Assembly: GCF_000472445.1 (NCBI RefSeq)
Contig: NZ_AXAJ01000007.1
Span: 186,750 to 250,749 of the forward strand
Direction: 5' to 3'
Source: Burkholderia sp. WSM2230
GTDB lineage: Bacteria; Pseudomonadota; Gammaproteobacteria; Burkholderiales; Burkholderiaceae
DNA: 64,000 nt
Shown here piece after piece: positions 8,766-17,818 of this stretch. The position numbers and the translations under genes are program-made. The notes under the pieces were generated by a model. It saw only the letters and a list, made by a program, of their open reading frames with translations. It made no database searches and was not told the DNA's origin. How positions within the stretch are numbered: position 1 is the first letter of the stretch; the number at the start of each line of letters is the position of its first letter.

Positions 8766-9410
8766 ATGACTCCCTGGGAAATCCAAGGCACGGAACTGGT
8801 CAACTGCAATTGCTCATACGGTTGCCCCTGCCAATTCAATGCGCTGCCGAACAACGGCTTCTGTGAAGCGATGGGCGCCATCTCGATCAGCAATGGTTAC
8901 TACGGCGACGTGCGGCTAGACGACCTCAACATCGCGGTCGTGTTTCAGTGGCCCGGGCCGATCCACGAGGGTAAGGGCAAGTGCCAGCCGATCGTCGATG
9001 AACGGGCCAGCCCGGAGCAACGGGAAGCCATTCTGAAAATCATGACGGGGCAGGATACCGAGCCGTTCGCCACAATGTTCTCCGTCTTTGCTTCGACGCT
9101 CGAGCATGCATTCGATCCGATCTTCACGAAGATCGACTTCGATGTCGATGTCGATGCCAGACACGGCCGGATTCATGTTGAGGGCGTATTCGACATCGTC
9201 GGTGAACCGATCCGCAATCCGGTGACGGGCGACGAGCACCGCGTCCGGATCGATCTGCCCCACGGGTTCGAATACGAACTTGCCGAGATCGGCTCCGGCA
9301 CCAGCCACTCGCAGGGAAACATCGCACTGGACCTCAAGGGGACTTATGCGCAGTTCGCGCGACTGCACCTGAATAACAAAGGACCAATCCGGCATCGCGC
9401 TGCCGCATGA
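8766..9410 (+). CDS. DUF1326 domain protein with CxC-x3-CxC motif
   Basis: A 214-residue member of the DUF1326 family. The N-terminus carries a striking cysteine cluster (Cys14, 16, 20 and 22 in NCNCSYGCPCQFN) that looks metal-binding or redox-active. The middle and C-terminal parts look beta-rich (FDVDVDARHGRIHVEGVFDI). GGAGGA lies 6 bases before the ATG. It overlaps the next gene by 4 bp (ATGA), and the same DUF1326-DUF2182 pairing recurs in other proteobacteria, which points to a shared job. The function is unknown to me; handling of a metal is inference from the cysteines. Confidence 0.85.
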   Translation: MTPWEIQGTELVNCNCSYGCPCQFNALPNNGFCEAMGAISISNGYYGDVRLDDLNIAVVFQWPGPIHEGKGKCQPIVDERASPEQREAILKIMTGQDTEPFATMFSVFASTLEHAFDPIFTKIDFDVDVDARHGRIHVEGVFDIVGEPIRNPVTGDEHRVRIDLPHGFEYELAEIGSGTSHSQGNIALDLKGTYAQFARLHLNNKGPIRHRAAA

Positions 9411-10198
9411 ACAGCGTCGAAGATTTCCTGGGACGTGAGCGCGCGATCACCGTGCTCGGCATCGTCGCCGTCGTCGCATTGTCGTGGGCCTACTTGTGGA
9501 CAGGCGCTGGAATCGGTATGTCCGCGCTCGACATGACAGCCCTCGCGCTGTTCCCTCATCAACTGGCAGACGGCGGTGGGGGGATGGATCCGTCGCTGCC
9601 GACCGTAGTCCTGATGTGGTGGGTGATGATGATCGCAATGATGACGCCCAGCGCGGCGCCACTGGTGCTGTTATATCGACGCGTATTGCGGCACCACGCC
9701 GCGATCGAGGCCAGGTCGGCCGTCCCGTCGTTGTTTCTCTTGGCCGGTTACCTGACCGCATGGCTGGCATTCTCAATATGCGCGGCATCGCTGCAAAAAG
9801 TGCTGCAACCCACCGGCCTCATTTCGGGAATGATGTTGTGGTCGAAGAGCGCGCCTCTTTCCGCGATCGTTTTGGCCGCGGCGGGTGTCTATCAGTTCTC
9901 GCCGCTCAAGCGCGCCTGCCTGACGCAGTGCCGTTCACCAGTCAATTTCCTCACCAGGCACTGGCGTCCTGGCGTCACAGGCAGCTTCCTGCTCGGGATG
10001 CGCCATGGAATTTACTGCGTGGGTTGCTGTTGGCTGCTAATGGCATTGTTGTTCGTCGGCGGCATCATGAATCTCGTCTGGATCGCCGCGCTGGCGCTAA
10101 TTGTTTTCATGGAGAAGATCCTGCCCGGCGGTGAGCACGTCGGCCGGGTTCTCGGCGTCGTGCTGATCGCCTGGGCAGGCCTCACCCTGCTGGTGTGA
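9407..10198 (+). CDS. DUF2182 membrane protein, predicted metal-binding
   Basis: A 263-residue inner-membrane protein with about seven hydrophobic segments. DUF2182 hallmarks are the methionine-rich MWWVMMIAMMTPSAAP, SPLKRACLTQCRSP, and the cysteine-rich GIYCVGCCWLLM. Met, Cys and His at membrane faces suggest a soft-metal site such as copper, but that is inference. It is translationally coupled to the DUF1326 gene before it. No terminator is seen after it. Confidence 0.85.
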   Translation: MNSVEDFLGRERAITVLGIVAVVALSWAYLWTGAGIGMSALDMTALALFPHQLADGGGGMDPSLPTVVLMWWVMMIAMMTPSAAPLVLLYRRVLRHHAAIEARSAVPSLFLLAGYLTAWLAFSICAASLQKVLQPTGLISGMMLWSKSAPLSAIVLAAAGVYQFSPLKRACLTQCRSPVNFLTRHWRPGVTGSFLLGMRHGIYCVGCCWLLMALLFVGGIMNLVWIAALALIVFMEKILPGGEHVGRVLGVVLIAWAGLTLLV

Positions 10199-10495
10199 TC
10201 CGCTTCTTTTTTCATGTCCGGGTTTACAACCTCTCGGAAAATGTGAGTAAGCGGCAATCACCCGACAGTTAGCATCTGCCTCAAATAGAGGTGCAGTGTT
10301 TTTTGTGCGTCCACAGATTGTCGGCAGCACGCTGCGTTCACGAGAAAACGTCGAGCCCATGCGTCGGTCGTTCGATACTCGATCCGATATGCCCGGTATC
10401 TGCAAGATGCGACGCGCGGTGCGCAACGCGTTTGCCGCATACAATGCGTGACGAACGACGCCCGCTTTGGGCAGCCCGCTATCACGCATCTATTG

Positions 10496-11833
10496 ATGAA
10501 ACCTTCCGAAACTCCTGCTCACGAACGGCACGCACCGTCCGACATGCCTACGTCGCTGCAACAAGATCGCGACTTCGCGCGGGGCATCGCGAATGCGCAC
10601 GCGAAGCCGGCCACGCCGCACGATTCGCGCGCTCGCAGTATCGCGCTCGCCGCGAGCCTCGCGTTGATCGCCTTTTCGTTGCGCACGCCGATCACCAGCG
10701 TCGGTCCAATACTGGTCGAAGCGGTGCGTGCCACCAACCTCTCGCGCACCGGCGCAAGCATCCTGACGACATTGCCGTCGCTATGCTTCGGTCTGTTCGG
10801 CCCGCTTGCGCCGATGCTTGCACGGCGCCTCGGCAGCGAGCGCGCGTTGCTGGCGCTGCTCGTGCTGCTGACTGCCGGCACTGCGCTGCGGATCGTTCCG
10901 GCATGGCAGGTGTTGTATGTCGGCCAGATCGTGGCCTGTTTTGCGATCGGCTTGATGAACGTGCTCCTGCCTGGCGTGGTAAAGCGCGACTTCCCGCAGC
11001 ACGTCGCGCTGATGACGGGGATCTACAGCGCCGCGATGTGTGCGGGCGCCGCCGCGGCCGCGGCCGCCACCGTGCCGGCCGCCAATGCGCTCGCGCATGT
11101 TCCCGGCGGCCCGAGCGGCAACGCGTGGGCGTGGGCACTCGCGCTATGGGCGTTGCCGGTCGGTCTGGCTACGCTGGTGTGGGGCGTGCGTCTGCCGTCG
11201 AAGAGCATTCACGCCGGAAAACGCGTGCACGTGGTTCGCGGTTTGTGGCGCGATCCGCTGGCCTGGAAGGTCACGCTGTTCATGGGATCGCAGTCGTCGC
11301 TGGCGTATATCGTGTTCGGCTGGCTGCCGACAGTGCTTCGCACGCGCGGCATGAGCGCTGTCGACGCCGGCTTCATGCTGTCGCTGAGCGTGGTCACGCA
11401 GGCGGTGGCGTCGCTGCTGCTGCCGTTCCTGCTCGCGCGTCTGCGCGATCAGCGCGTGGTGAACGTGGGCTCGCTGCTGCTGACCGGCGTCGGGCTGATG
11501 GGCTGTTTCTTCGGGCCGCTCTCGACCATATGGATTTCGGCACTGCTTCTCGGCATGGCGCAGGGCGCGTCCTTCACGCTCGCGCTCACCGTGATCGGAT
11601 TGCGTTCGTATGACTCGCACGTGGCCGCGCAGCTCTCCAGCATGGCTCAGGGAATCGGTTATCTGATTGCGTCGTGCGGACCGTTCATCGCAGGATCGCT
11701 GCTCCATGCAACCGGTTCGCTCAATAGCCTGGCTGCGCTGTGCGGTGGTGTGTGCGTCGTATCAGCATGGTTCGGTTATGCAGCGGGGCGGCCAGAGCAC
11801 GTCAAGGCGCACGTCGAGGCGCAGCTCGAGTAA
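10496..11833 (+). CDS. MFS transporter, cyanate permease (CynX/NimT) family
   Basis: About 445 residues with 12 hydrophobic segments. The first transmembrane helix is followed by the family-typical LRTPITSVGPIL, and later by LPSLCFGLFGPLAPMLARRLG. The CynX/NimT family includes cyanate and 2-nitroimidazole exporters; the substrate here cannot be read from sequence. No cyanase gene is near. The start is uncertain: ATG 10496 lacks a clear ribosome site, and ATG 10544 is an alternative. The ~300 bp before it show no gene. Confidence 0.82.
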   Translation: MKPSETPAHERHAPSDMPTSLQQDRDFARGIANAHAKPATPHDSRARSIALAASLALIAFSLRTPITSVGPILVEAVRATNLSRTGASILTTLPSLCFGLFGPLAPMLARRLGSERALLALLVLLTAGTALRIVPAWQVLYVGQIVACFAIGLMNVLLPGVVKRDFPQHVALMTGIYSAAMCAGAAAAAAATVPAANALAHVPGGPSGNAWAWALALWALPVGLATLVWGVRLPSKSIHAGKRVHVVRGLWRDPLAWKVTLFMGSQSSLAYIVFGWLPTVLRTRGMSAVDAGFMLSLSVVTQAVASLLLPFLLARLRDQRVVNVGSLLLTGVGLMGCFFGPLSTIWISALLLGMAQGASFTLALTVIGLRSYDSHVAAQLSSMAQGIGYLIASCGPFIAGSLLHATGSLNSLAALCGGVCVVSAWFGYAAGRPEHVKAHVEAQLE

Positions 11834-11908
11834 CCGCCAGATGGGACCGCCGCGCGCGCAATGCCATATAAAAGCGCGACCGGAGATGGCCGGAGAAAAC
11901 GCCGCCGC

Positions 11909-13027
11909 TCACATGGCCATGACGGATTCCGGCGACTCCCACGTGTAGTCGAGTGCCTCGGCCACTTCGCGGCAGGTCACCTTGCCGAACGCGATGTTAA
12001 GCCCATTGCACAGATGCGCGTCGTCCTGCAACGCCTTGCGCCAGCCTTTGTCCGCTATCTGCAGCGCGAACGGCAGGGTCGCGTTGTTCAGCGCGTAGGT
12101 CGACGTGCGCGGCACACCACCTGGCATGTTGGCGACGCAGTAGTGCACGACGTCGCCCACCATGTAAGTGGGCTCGGCGTGCGTGGTAGGTCTTGCCGTC
12201 TCGCAGCAGCCGCCTTGATCGATAGCCACGTCGACAATCGCGGCGCCGGGCTGCATTGCTTCAACCATCGCCCTGGTCACGAGTTTCGGCGCGGCCGCAC
12301 CTGGAATCAGCACGCCGCCGATTACCAGATCCGCTTCGAGCACGTGCTTTTCGACATTGTCCTGATTCGAAAACACCGTCATTACGCGAGCGCCTAGCAG
12401 GCGGTCGATGCGTCGCAGCGCGTCCAGGTTCCGATCGATCACCACGACCTGTGCGCCGGTGCCTACCGCAATCTGCGCTGCGTTCGAGCCGACCACGCCT
12501 GCGCCCAGAATCACGATCTTGGCCGATGGCACGCCCGCGACGCCGCCCAGCAGAATGCCCTTGCCGCCATGTGCGCGCTCCAGACAGAATGCGCCGGCCT
12601 GGATCGACATGCGGCCCGCCACCTCGGACATGGGCGCGAGCAGGGGCAGTCCGCCGGCGGCCTGAGTGACGGTTTCATAGGCGATGCAGACCGCGTTGCT
12701 CTTCACGAGGTCGGCGCATTGCTGCGGGTCGGGCGCGAGGTGCAGATACGTGAAAAGGATCTGGCCGTCGCGAAGCATGGCGCGCTCGCCGGCTTGCGGC
12801 TCCTTCACCTTGATGATCAGCTCGGCCGTGGCGAACACGTCTTCCGAGCGCGGGGCGATTTTCGCACCGGCCTTTTCATATACTGCGTCGGATGCACCAA
12901 TGCCGTTCCCGGCGCCTGTTTCGACGGTTACCGTGTGCCCGTGCGCCACCATTTCGCGGACCGACGAGGGTGTCAGTCCCACACGGTATTCGTGGTTTTT
13001 TATTTCCTTCGGAACGCCAACCTGCAT
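11909..13027 (-). CDS. ald: Alanine dehydrogenase
   Basis: A 372-residue NAD-dependent L-alanine dehydrogenase interconverting alanine and pyruvate plus ammonia. The start [20 protein letters not shown] is the family signature, with [20 protein letters not shown] as the Rossmann loop and [10 protein letters not shown] in the C-terminal half. ATG 13027 is preceded on the minus strand by GGAGGATGAC, a strong ribosome site; the open frame extends 19 codons further but without support. It stands alone, convergent with the MFS gene and 75 bp away. No Lrp-type regulator is adjacent. Confidence 0.94.
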   Translation of the reverse strand: MQVGVPKEIKNHEYRVGLTPSSVREMVAHGHTVTVETGAGNGIGASDAVYEKAGAKIAPRSEDVFATAELIIKVKEPQAGERAMLRDGQILFTYLHLAPDPQQCADLVKSNAVCIAYETVTQAAGGLPLLAPMSEVAGRMSIQAGAFCLERAHGGKGILLGGVAGVPSAKIVILGAGVVGSNAAQIAVGTGAQVVVIDRNLDALRRIDRLLGARVMTVFSNQDNVEKHVLEADLVIGGVLIPGAAAPKLVTRAMVEAMQPGAAIVDVAIDQGGCCETARPTTHAEPTYMVGDVVHYCVANMPGGVPRTSTYALNNATLPFALQIADKGWRKALQDDAHLCNGLNIAFGKVTCREVAEALDYTWESPESVMAM

Positions 13028-13483
13028 GTCATCCTCCAGTTGCGGACAAACCGCCCGGCGGCATCGTTTGATGCGGTGCGGCAAGTCCGGTAAGTGCGGT
13101 ACGCGCGGTAAATGCGGGCCGGGCTACGGTCGCCTGCATCGTCAGGCCAACATGTCGTGCCTGGCGCGGGGCAGGCGGCGCGGCGGCTCCGTAAATCAGC
13201 ATACGCCCGATTGCCTCGCACCGCTCACTGCGAGCATGAACGCAATTAGATCGAGGGCAGAGCCGGCGAACAGTTCGTCAGCGATCATAGCGCGACGCTG
13301 TTCGCAAGCTGTGAGGTGGCCAATGGAGGGTTAGTCAACCAATTGGATGACTTTGTGCCCAAAGCCTGTGCGCCGCCGAGCCGCCCGGAGGCAGCCTATG
13401 AACACTTTGGAACTGGGCAGGACGCTGGGACGGGTAGGATGAACTGCGCTGCTGCGCGTAACGCGTTTGCAGTTTCGCTGTGC
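13028..13483. other. 456-bp intergenic region upstream of ald
   Basis: Lies between the start of ald and the end of the haemagglutinin-domain gene, both on the minus strand, so it should carry the ald promoter. It has GC-rich short repeats around 13085-13125 (GTAAGTGCGG / GTAAATGCGG). No credible gene is seen on either strand. Confidence 0.45.
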
Positions 13484-15955
13484 TCACTTCGCAAGCTGCC
13501 AGCGCAGTACCGGATGCGTTGCGCCCACGGGCATCGCCCAGGTGCCGGTGGAACTGAAATCGTAGGTAGGACCGAAGCTCGACGGCACGCTCATTTCCGC
13601 GGTGGTCAATCCCTTTGCTGCCGAGGTGCCGGTGCCGCTGTACACGTCGCGGGTGGCGTGGGTGGTTTGAATATCCCAGTAGACGTCGCTCGCAATCGTG
13701 CCGTTGTTGGTGCTCGCGACACCGAGCGCAGGCGGCCCGAGCGTCGGGTTGATGTTCTGGACAACGGCCCCGGTCGCAAAGGACTGCTCGATCGTGCCGC
13801 TATTTCTCTGGACCAATGCGGCGCTGCCGTCCGTGCATGAGGTGCCGTTGCCGCCGCCGCAGTAGTTCGGCTGGAAAGAGACTTGACCCGTTGCATAAGA
13901 CTGCGAAATGAGTCCCGCGTTGCTGCCGGCGAGACCGCCGCCTCCGCCTGTGTGCGCCTGCGCCGCCACCGCGCCGCTCGCATACGATTGCCTGATTGTT
14001 CCCGCATTGATGCCAACAAGGCCACCTAACGTTCCTTCGGCCGACACATCCACGCTGCTGCCCGAACGCGCGATGGTGCCATAGTTGTAGCCGACGAGAC
14101 CGCCGGTGCTCGACGTGTAGCTATAGCCTCCGATGTCGGAGATGGATCCGCTGGTGCGAACATAGGTGACGAGTCCGTAATTGAATCCAGCCAGCATGCC
14201 GTACGAACCATAATCTTGCGGATCACTAATCTTTCCATTCAGGTTCACATTTCGCACCACGCCGGCCGCGCCGATCACGCCGAAGAGTCCCGCGGCGCGT
14301 TGATCGGGACCGCCAGTCATCGACCCCGGCGTGACGAGCACCGTGCGGGACAGCGTGAGCCCGTTGATGGCGTGACCCATGCCGTCGAACTGCCCGGTGA
14401 ACGGCATCGCGCCGTCGCCAAGCGGTGTAAATGTGAAGGCCGGCGGAAAGCCCGAGCTCGCGCTTGCATCAATGTCCCTGCCCAGTGCGTAGTTGCCGGC
14501 GAGATCGGCCGATATCTGCTGCAAGCCGTTTAGCGAATTCACCAGCTTGTAGGCCGTCGCCTGGGTCAGCAGTCCGCTGAACGGCGCAGCTGTCCACGCG
14601 CTGTTGGTGAGCACCGTCCCCGGGCTGTAGCTGCCGTTCATGTCGTAGAGCGCGCTGATAATGCCTTTGCTCGCGGACCAGTCGAGCGTGCCGTGGTTGA
14701 TCACACTGCCGCCGTTGTCGATGCCCGACGCGTCCGCTCGCAACGTGAGGTTGCCGCTGCCCGAGTTCGCGAGCGTCACGCCCGGAGCAATGGACACATC
14801 ATGGTAGGCCGCGAGCGACAGCGCGGCAGCGCCTTGCCAGCTCAGACCCGAGGCGACGCTCAGATCGCCGGACGCGCCGTTTGCGCCCGTCGTCGTCACA
14901 TTGACGGAGGTGCCGGCCTCGAGGCTGCGGCGAAGTGCGCTGGACGCAGCGTCGTCGAGCGTGAAAGTGGGGGAGCTCAAGGTCCATTGCGACGCGAGCA
15001 CGCGCGCGTCGTGCCCGAACGAAAGGTTGACCGCCTGCGTATCGACCGTGCCGCCGCTACCGTCGGCATTGAGCGCCGCAATGGTACCGTTCTGCGCGAC
15101 GCTGCCTGTATCGGCGACCAGCCACACGTGGCCGTCGCGCGTCGCGGTGCCGGTTGCGCGTATGCGTGTGCCGCCGCCCGCAAGCGCATAGATGTTGCCG
15201 TCCGCGGCCTGCAGGTCGATCTGCGCAGCCCGCGAGGTCCCGACGTTCGCAATCGTGCCGTGGCTGCCGGTCTGGACGAAAAGCTGCTTGCTGCTCGATG
15301 AATCCTGCAGCAACACGTTCGCGCCGACGCCGAGTTCCGCCGTTCCGTTGGGTGCCTCGACGGTGCCGGCGTTGACCACGGCCTCGCGCGCAATCAGGAA
15401 GATGTCGCCGCCGCTCGAGCTGATTCTGCCGAGATTCACGACGCTCGCATTCGAGTCTCCTTTGAACGTCAGCGAGCCGCCGTTCATGAACGCGCAGTTG
15501 CAGACATCGAGCGTGGACGCCACGAAGCGTCCGCCGGTGCTGACGACACCTGACGGCCCTACGACGATGCCCTGTGGGTTGATCAGATACACGTCGCCCG
15601 TTGCGCTGAGTTTGCCGAGAATCGCGGAAAGCGAACCGCCCGTTACGCGATTGAGCGTCGCGCCCGAGCCGTTCTGAAACGAGACGGCATTGCCTTTGCC
15701 GATCGAAAAGCTGTTCCAGTCGATCACGCCGCGCGTCGAGCCCGGCTGCGTGACGATAAGGTTGTTGCCGCTGGAATTAATCGAGCCTTGGCCGCTGACA
15801 TATTGACCGCCCTGTGGCAGCACGCCCGCAGCTATCGCAACAGAAGCCGGAATGAACCCTGCCAGCGAGAGCGCGAGCGCAATTGGGCGATGCGGCCTTG
15901 CCGCCTCTGCGTGACCGGTTCGTTGAACCCGTCGTTGTGCTAACCGAAACGACAT
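13484..15955 (-). CDS. TpsA-like filamentous haemagglutinin-domain protein with GLUG repeats
   Basis: An 823-residue secreted protein. It has a signal region ending near residue 43 (ASVAIAAG), then a two-partner-secretion haemagglutination-activity domain (about 45-170) with INPQGIVVG at 125-133. A long beta-helix-like stretch rich in Gly, Ser, Asn and Thr follows. From about residue 560 there are GLUG-type repeats (GGLVGYNYGTI, GGLVGINAGTI, GGLAGSNAGLI). GAGGAGGC precedes the ATG. Such proteins usually need an outer-membrane TpsB pore, but none is adjacent. A surface adhesin role is inference. Confidence 0.85.
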   Translation of the reverse strand: MSFRLAQRRVQRTGHAEAARPHRPIALALSLAGFIPASVAIAAGVLPQGGQYVSGQGSINSSGNNLIVTQPGSTRGVIDWNSFSIGKGNAVSFQNGSGATLNRVTGGSLSAILGKLSATGDVYLINPQGIVVGPSGVVSTGGRFVASTLDVCNCAFMNGGSLTFKGDSNASVVNLGRISSSGGDIFLIAREAVVNAGTVEAPNGTAELGVGANVLLQDSSSSKQLFVQTGSHGTIANVGTSRAAQIDLQAADGNIYALAGGGTRIRATGTATRDGHVWLVADTGSVAQNGTIAALNADGSGGTVDTQAVNLSFGHDARVLASQWTLSSPTFTLDDAASSALRRSLEAGTSVNVTTTGANGASGDLSVASGLSWQGAAALSLAAYHDVSIAPGVTLANSGSGNLTLRADASGIDNGGSVINHGTLDWSASKGIISALYDMNGSYSPGTVLTNSAWTAAPFSGLLTQATAYKLVNSLNGLQQISADLAGNYALGRDIDASASSGFPPAFTFTPLGDGAMPFTGQFDGMGHAINGLTLSRTVLVTPGSMTGGPDQRAAGLFGVIGAAGVVRNVNLNGKISDPQDYGSYGMLAGFNYGLVTYVRTSGSISDIGGYSYTSSTGGLVGYNYGTIARSGSSVDVSAEGTLGGLVGINAGTIRQSYASGAVAAQAHTGGGGGLAGSNAGLISQSYATGQVSFQPNYCGGGNGTSCTDGSAALVQRNSGTIEQSFATGAVVQNINPTLGPPALGVASTNNGTIASDVYWDIQTTHATRDVYSGTGTSAAKGLTTAEMSVPSSFGPTYDFSSTGTWAMPVGATHPVLRWQLAK

Positions 15956-16279
15956 GGATGCCTCCTCGGTGCCATCCCTTGTAGGGCGGAGCAGCGTGCG
16001 GATGCGCGTGCCTGAATCAGCTTAGCAGCGGGGTCCGCTGACACGCTGTAATAATCACAACAATTTGTGCCGTGGCGTTGTCGCGTTTTGCAGATGTCTG
16101 GGGCTTCGGTGCGCGAATCGCAGCACCGGCGGCGCGCTAGTCCATACAGTTTTATGACTTCGTCTGTCGATTGCCTGACGGTTCTCTTTCGTGAAAACCA
16201 GCGACGGATTTTCCGCGCTGCTGCGTTCAAGAGAAAACGAAGCCGCGTCGCGCTTCGGTATCGAACGGGAGAAAGCAAC
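15956..16279. other. Divergent promoter region between tpsA-like gene and WXXGXW gene
   Basis: A 324-bp region that must hold the promoters of both flanking genes. No gene is seen. It includes an AT-rich patch (AATAATCACAACAATTTG near 16050-16067). Confidence 0.45.
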
Positions 16280-16600
16280 ATGACATCGGCAAAATGGCTT
16301 CGGCTCGGCAGCTTCATGCTTGCCGCCGTAGTTTGCAGCGCCGCGGCGCTGAGCTCCGCGCCCGCGTCCGCGCAGGCGGTGATCGTCGCGCCGGTCGCGC
16401 CTCCGCCTCCGCGCGTGGAGGTGGTGCCCGCGCCGCGCGCGGGCTACGTGTGGGATCAGGGCCGCTGGCGTTGGCATCATGGCCGCTACGTGTGGGTGGC
16501 CGGCCACTGGCAGGCGGTACGGCCCGGCTATCACTGGGTGCCCGGACATTGGGTGCAGCGCGGCCCGAACTGGCGCTGGGTCGAGGGTCATTGGGCATGA
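16280..16600 (+). CDS. Exported WXXGXW-repeat (YXXW-type) protein
   Basis: A 106-residue protein. It has a signal peptide (LGSFMLAAVVCSAAALSSA, cleavage after APASAQA near residue 33), a proline-rich spacer, then repeated Trp motifs: YVWDQGRWRWHHGRYVW, VAGHWQAVRPGYHW, VPGHWVQRGPNWRWVEGHW. This matches the small periplasmic or surface WXXGXW-repeat family frequent in Burkholderiales; its function is unknown. ATG 16280 follows GGGAGA. The open frame runs further upstream without a leader-like N-terminus, so that extension is rejected. Confidence 0.82.
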   Translation: MTSAKWLRLGSFMLAAVVCSAAALSSAPASAQAVIVAPVAPPPPRVEVVPAPRAGYVWDQGRWRWHHGRYVWVAGHWQAVRPGYHWVPGHWVQRGPNWRWVEGHWA

Positions 16601-16631
16601 AGGGCGTTGCGTAACCAGTCAGGCATCTGTC

Positions 16632-16733
16632 ATGAAAGCACTTCTGATATTGCTGCTCGCAGCGACACTGGCCGGCTGTGTGGTGTACCCGGCGCGGCCG
16701 GTCTACTATCGTCCCGCGGTCGTCGTGTATTGA
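16632..16733 (+). CDS. Tiny lipoprotein (33 residues)
   Basis: ATG 16632 opens a 33-residue frame with a classic lipoprotein leader (MKALLILLLAATLAGC) and the lipobox LAGC. Only 17 residues (CVVYPARPVYYRPAVVV plus Y) remain after processing. It lies 31 bp after the WXXGXW gene. Proteins with this VVYPxRPxYYRP tail occur beside WXXGXW genes in related genomes, to my recollection. It is easily missed by size cut-offs. Existence is likely; function is unknown. Confidence 0.65.
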   Translation: MKALLILLLAATLAGCVVYPARPVYYRPAVVVY

Positions 16734-16844
16734 ACATGACGCTCGGACTGCCGCGCGTACCGGTCTACCGTTGCGCGCGCAACGAACCTGCGAGGTTGAA
16801 GCCGACGTGAATTGCACCGCACGTGTGCCGGGGAGCACCGCGCC

Positions 16845-17405
16845 TTGAGCGAACGCGACCCTGACGCGGAGTTGCTCGAGCAGGTCGGCCGCCACGATGC
16901 GGCCGCCGTGCGCACGCTCGTCGCGCGCAAGCTGCCGCGTTTGCTGGCGTTTGCCACTCGCATGCTGGGCGATCGCATGGAAGCCGAAGACGTCGCGCAG
17001 GAAGTGTTCGTGCGCATCTGGAAACACGCGTCGCGTTGGCGAGAAGGCGAGGCGAAGTTCGACACGTGGATACATCGCGTCGCGCTCAATCTTTGCTATG
17101 ACCGTTTGCGCGGACGTCGCGAAGAGGTTCGCGACGAGCTGCCCGAGGAAATCGATCCCGCCGCGTTGCCGGATGCGCGGCTCGAAGCGCGGTCCCGCGA
17201 CGCGCACATCCGTGAAGCACTCTGCGCTTTACCCGCGCGGCAACGCGAGGCACTGGTGCTGTGCTACTACCAGGAGATGTCGAACGTCGACGCCGCGTCG
17301 TTGATGGGCATCACCGTCGATGCGCTGGAAAGTCTGCTCGCCCGCGCACGCCGCAATCTGCGCGCTCAACTGGCCGGCAGCGGCCTTAGCAAGGACAAGC
17401 CATGA
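16845..17405 (+). CDS. ECF-family RNA polymerase sigma factor
   Basis: About 186 residues with sigma region 2 (LPRLLAFATRMLGDRMEAED followed by VAQEVFVRIWKH) and region 4 (LPARQREALVLCYYQEMSNV, then a helix-turn-helix and ALESLLARARRNLRAQL). The start is taken as TTG 16845 because GGGGAG at 16830-16835 sits 9 bases before it; the frame is open further upstream. It overlaps the next gene by 4 bp. The arrangement sigma / membrane protein / periplasmic sensor is typical of envelope-stress regulation. Confidence 0.9.
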   Translation: MSERDPDAELLEQVGRHDAAAVRTLVARKLPRLLAFATRMLGDRMEAEDVAQEVFVRIWKHASRWREGEAKFDTWIHRVALNLCYDRLRGRREEVRDELPEEIDPAALPDARLEARSRDAHIREALCALPARQREALVLCYYQEMSNVDAASLMGITVDALESLLARARRNLRAQLAGSGLSKDKP

Positions 17406-17818
17406 CGCCCGAAAGATTCCATCACATTGTAGAAGCCTATGGCGCCGATCCGCGCCGCTGGCCCAAAGAGGAGCGGGCGGCGGGGCAGGCGTGGGCACAG
17501 ACGCATCGTCAGCAAGCCGACGCGTGGCTCGCGGAAGCTGCCGGACTCGACGCGTGGCTCGCGGCGGACCGGCTCGCGCCGCCGGACGCGGCGTTGCAGC
17601 AGCGCATCGTTGCGAGCGCACCCGTGCGCCGGCCTGCTTTTCAGCGACGTGCGTGGTGGTGGTCGGGCGCGGCGGTCGCGGGTGTCGGACTGCTGGGCGG
17701 CGTGGCAGGCGCTCTGGCGGTATCGTTCTTCGTGCTGACAGAAGCGGTGCCGCCCGTGCACGACTCCTATCTCACGTCGAGTTTCGGTGGATCGTCCGCC
17801 GATTGGAGCGGCGAATGA
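17402..17818 (+). CDS. Putative anti-sigma factor, single-pass membrane protein
   Basis: A 138-residue protein with a cytoplasmic N-terminal half (FHHIVEAYGADPRRWPKEER, rich in Trp, Ala and Glu) and one transmembrane segment near residues 82-112 (WWWSGAAVAGVGLLGGVAGA). It overlaps the sigma gene upstream and the sensor gene downstream by 4 bp each, so the three are translationally coupled. No zinc-finger HxxxCxxC motif is present, so it is not a ZAS-type anti-sigma. The role is inferred from position and topology. Confidence 0.65.
   Translation: MTPERFHHIVEAYGADPRRWPKEERAAGQAWAQTHRQQADAWLAEAAGLDAWLAADRLAPPDAALQQRIVASAPVRRPAFQRRAWWWSGAAVAGVGLLGGVAGALAVSFFVLTEAVPPVHDSYLTSSFGGSSADWSGE

Noticed and set aside
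10291..11613. Long frame (440 codons) overlapping the MFS gene
   Set aside because: Arg/Ala-rich translation typical of the alternative frame of a GC-rich gene; the overlapping frame is a clear 12-helix transporter.
13085..13125. Short GTAAxTGCGG-type repeats as a CRISPR or repeat array
   Set aside because: Only two or three imperfect short copies with irregular spacing; no array structure.
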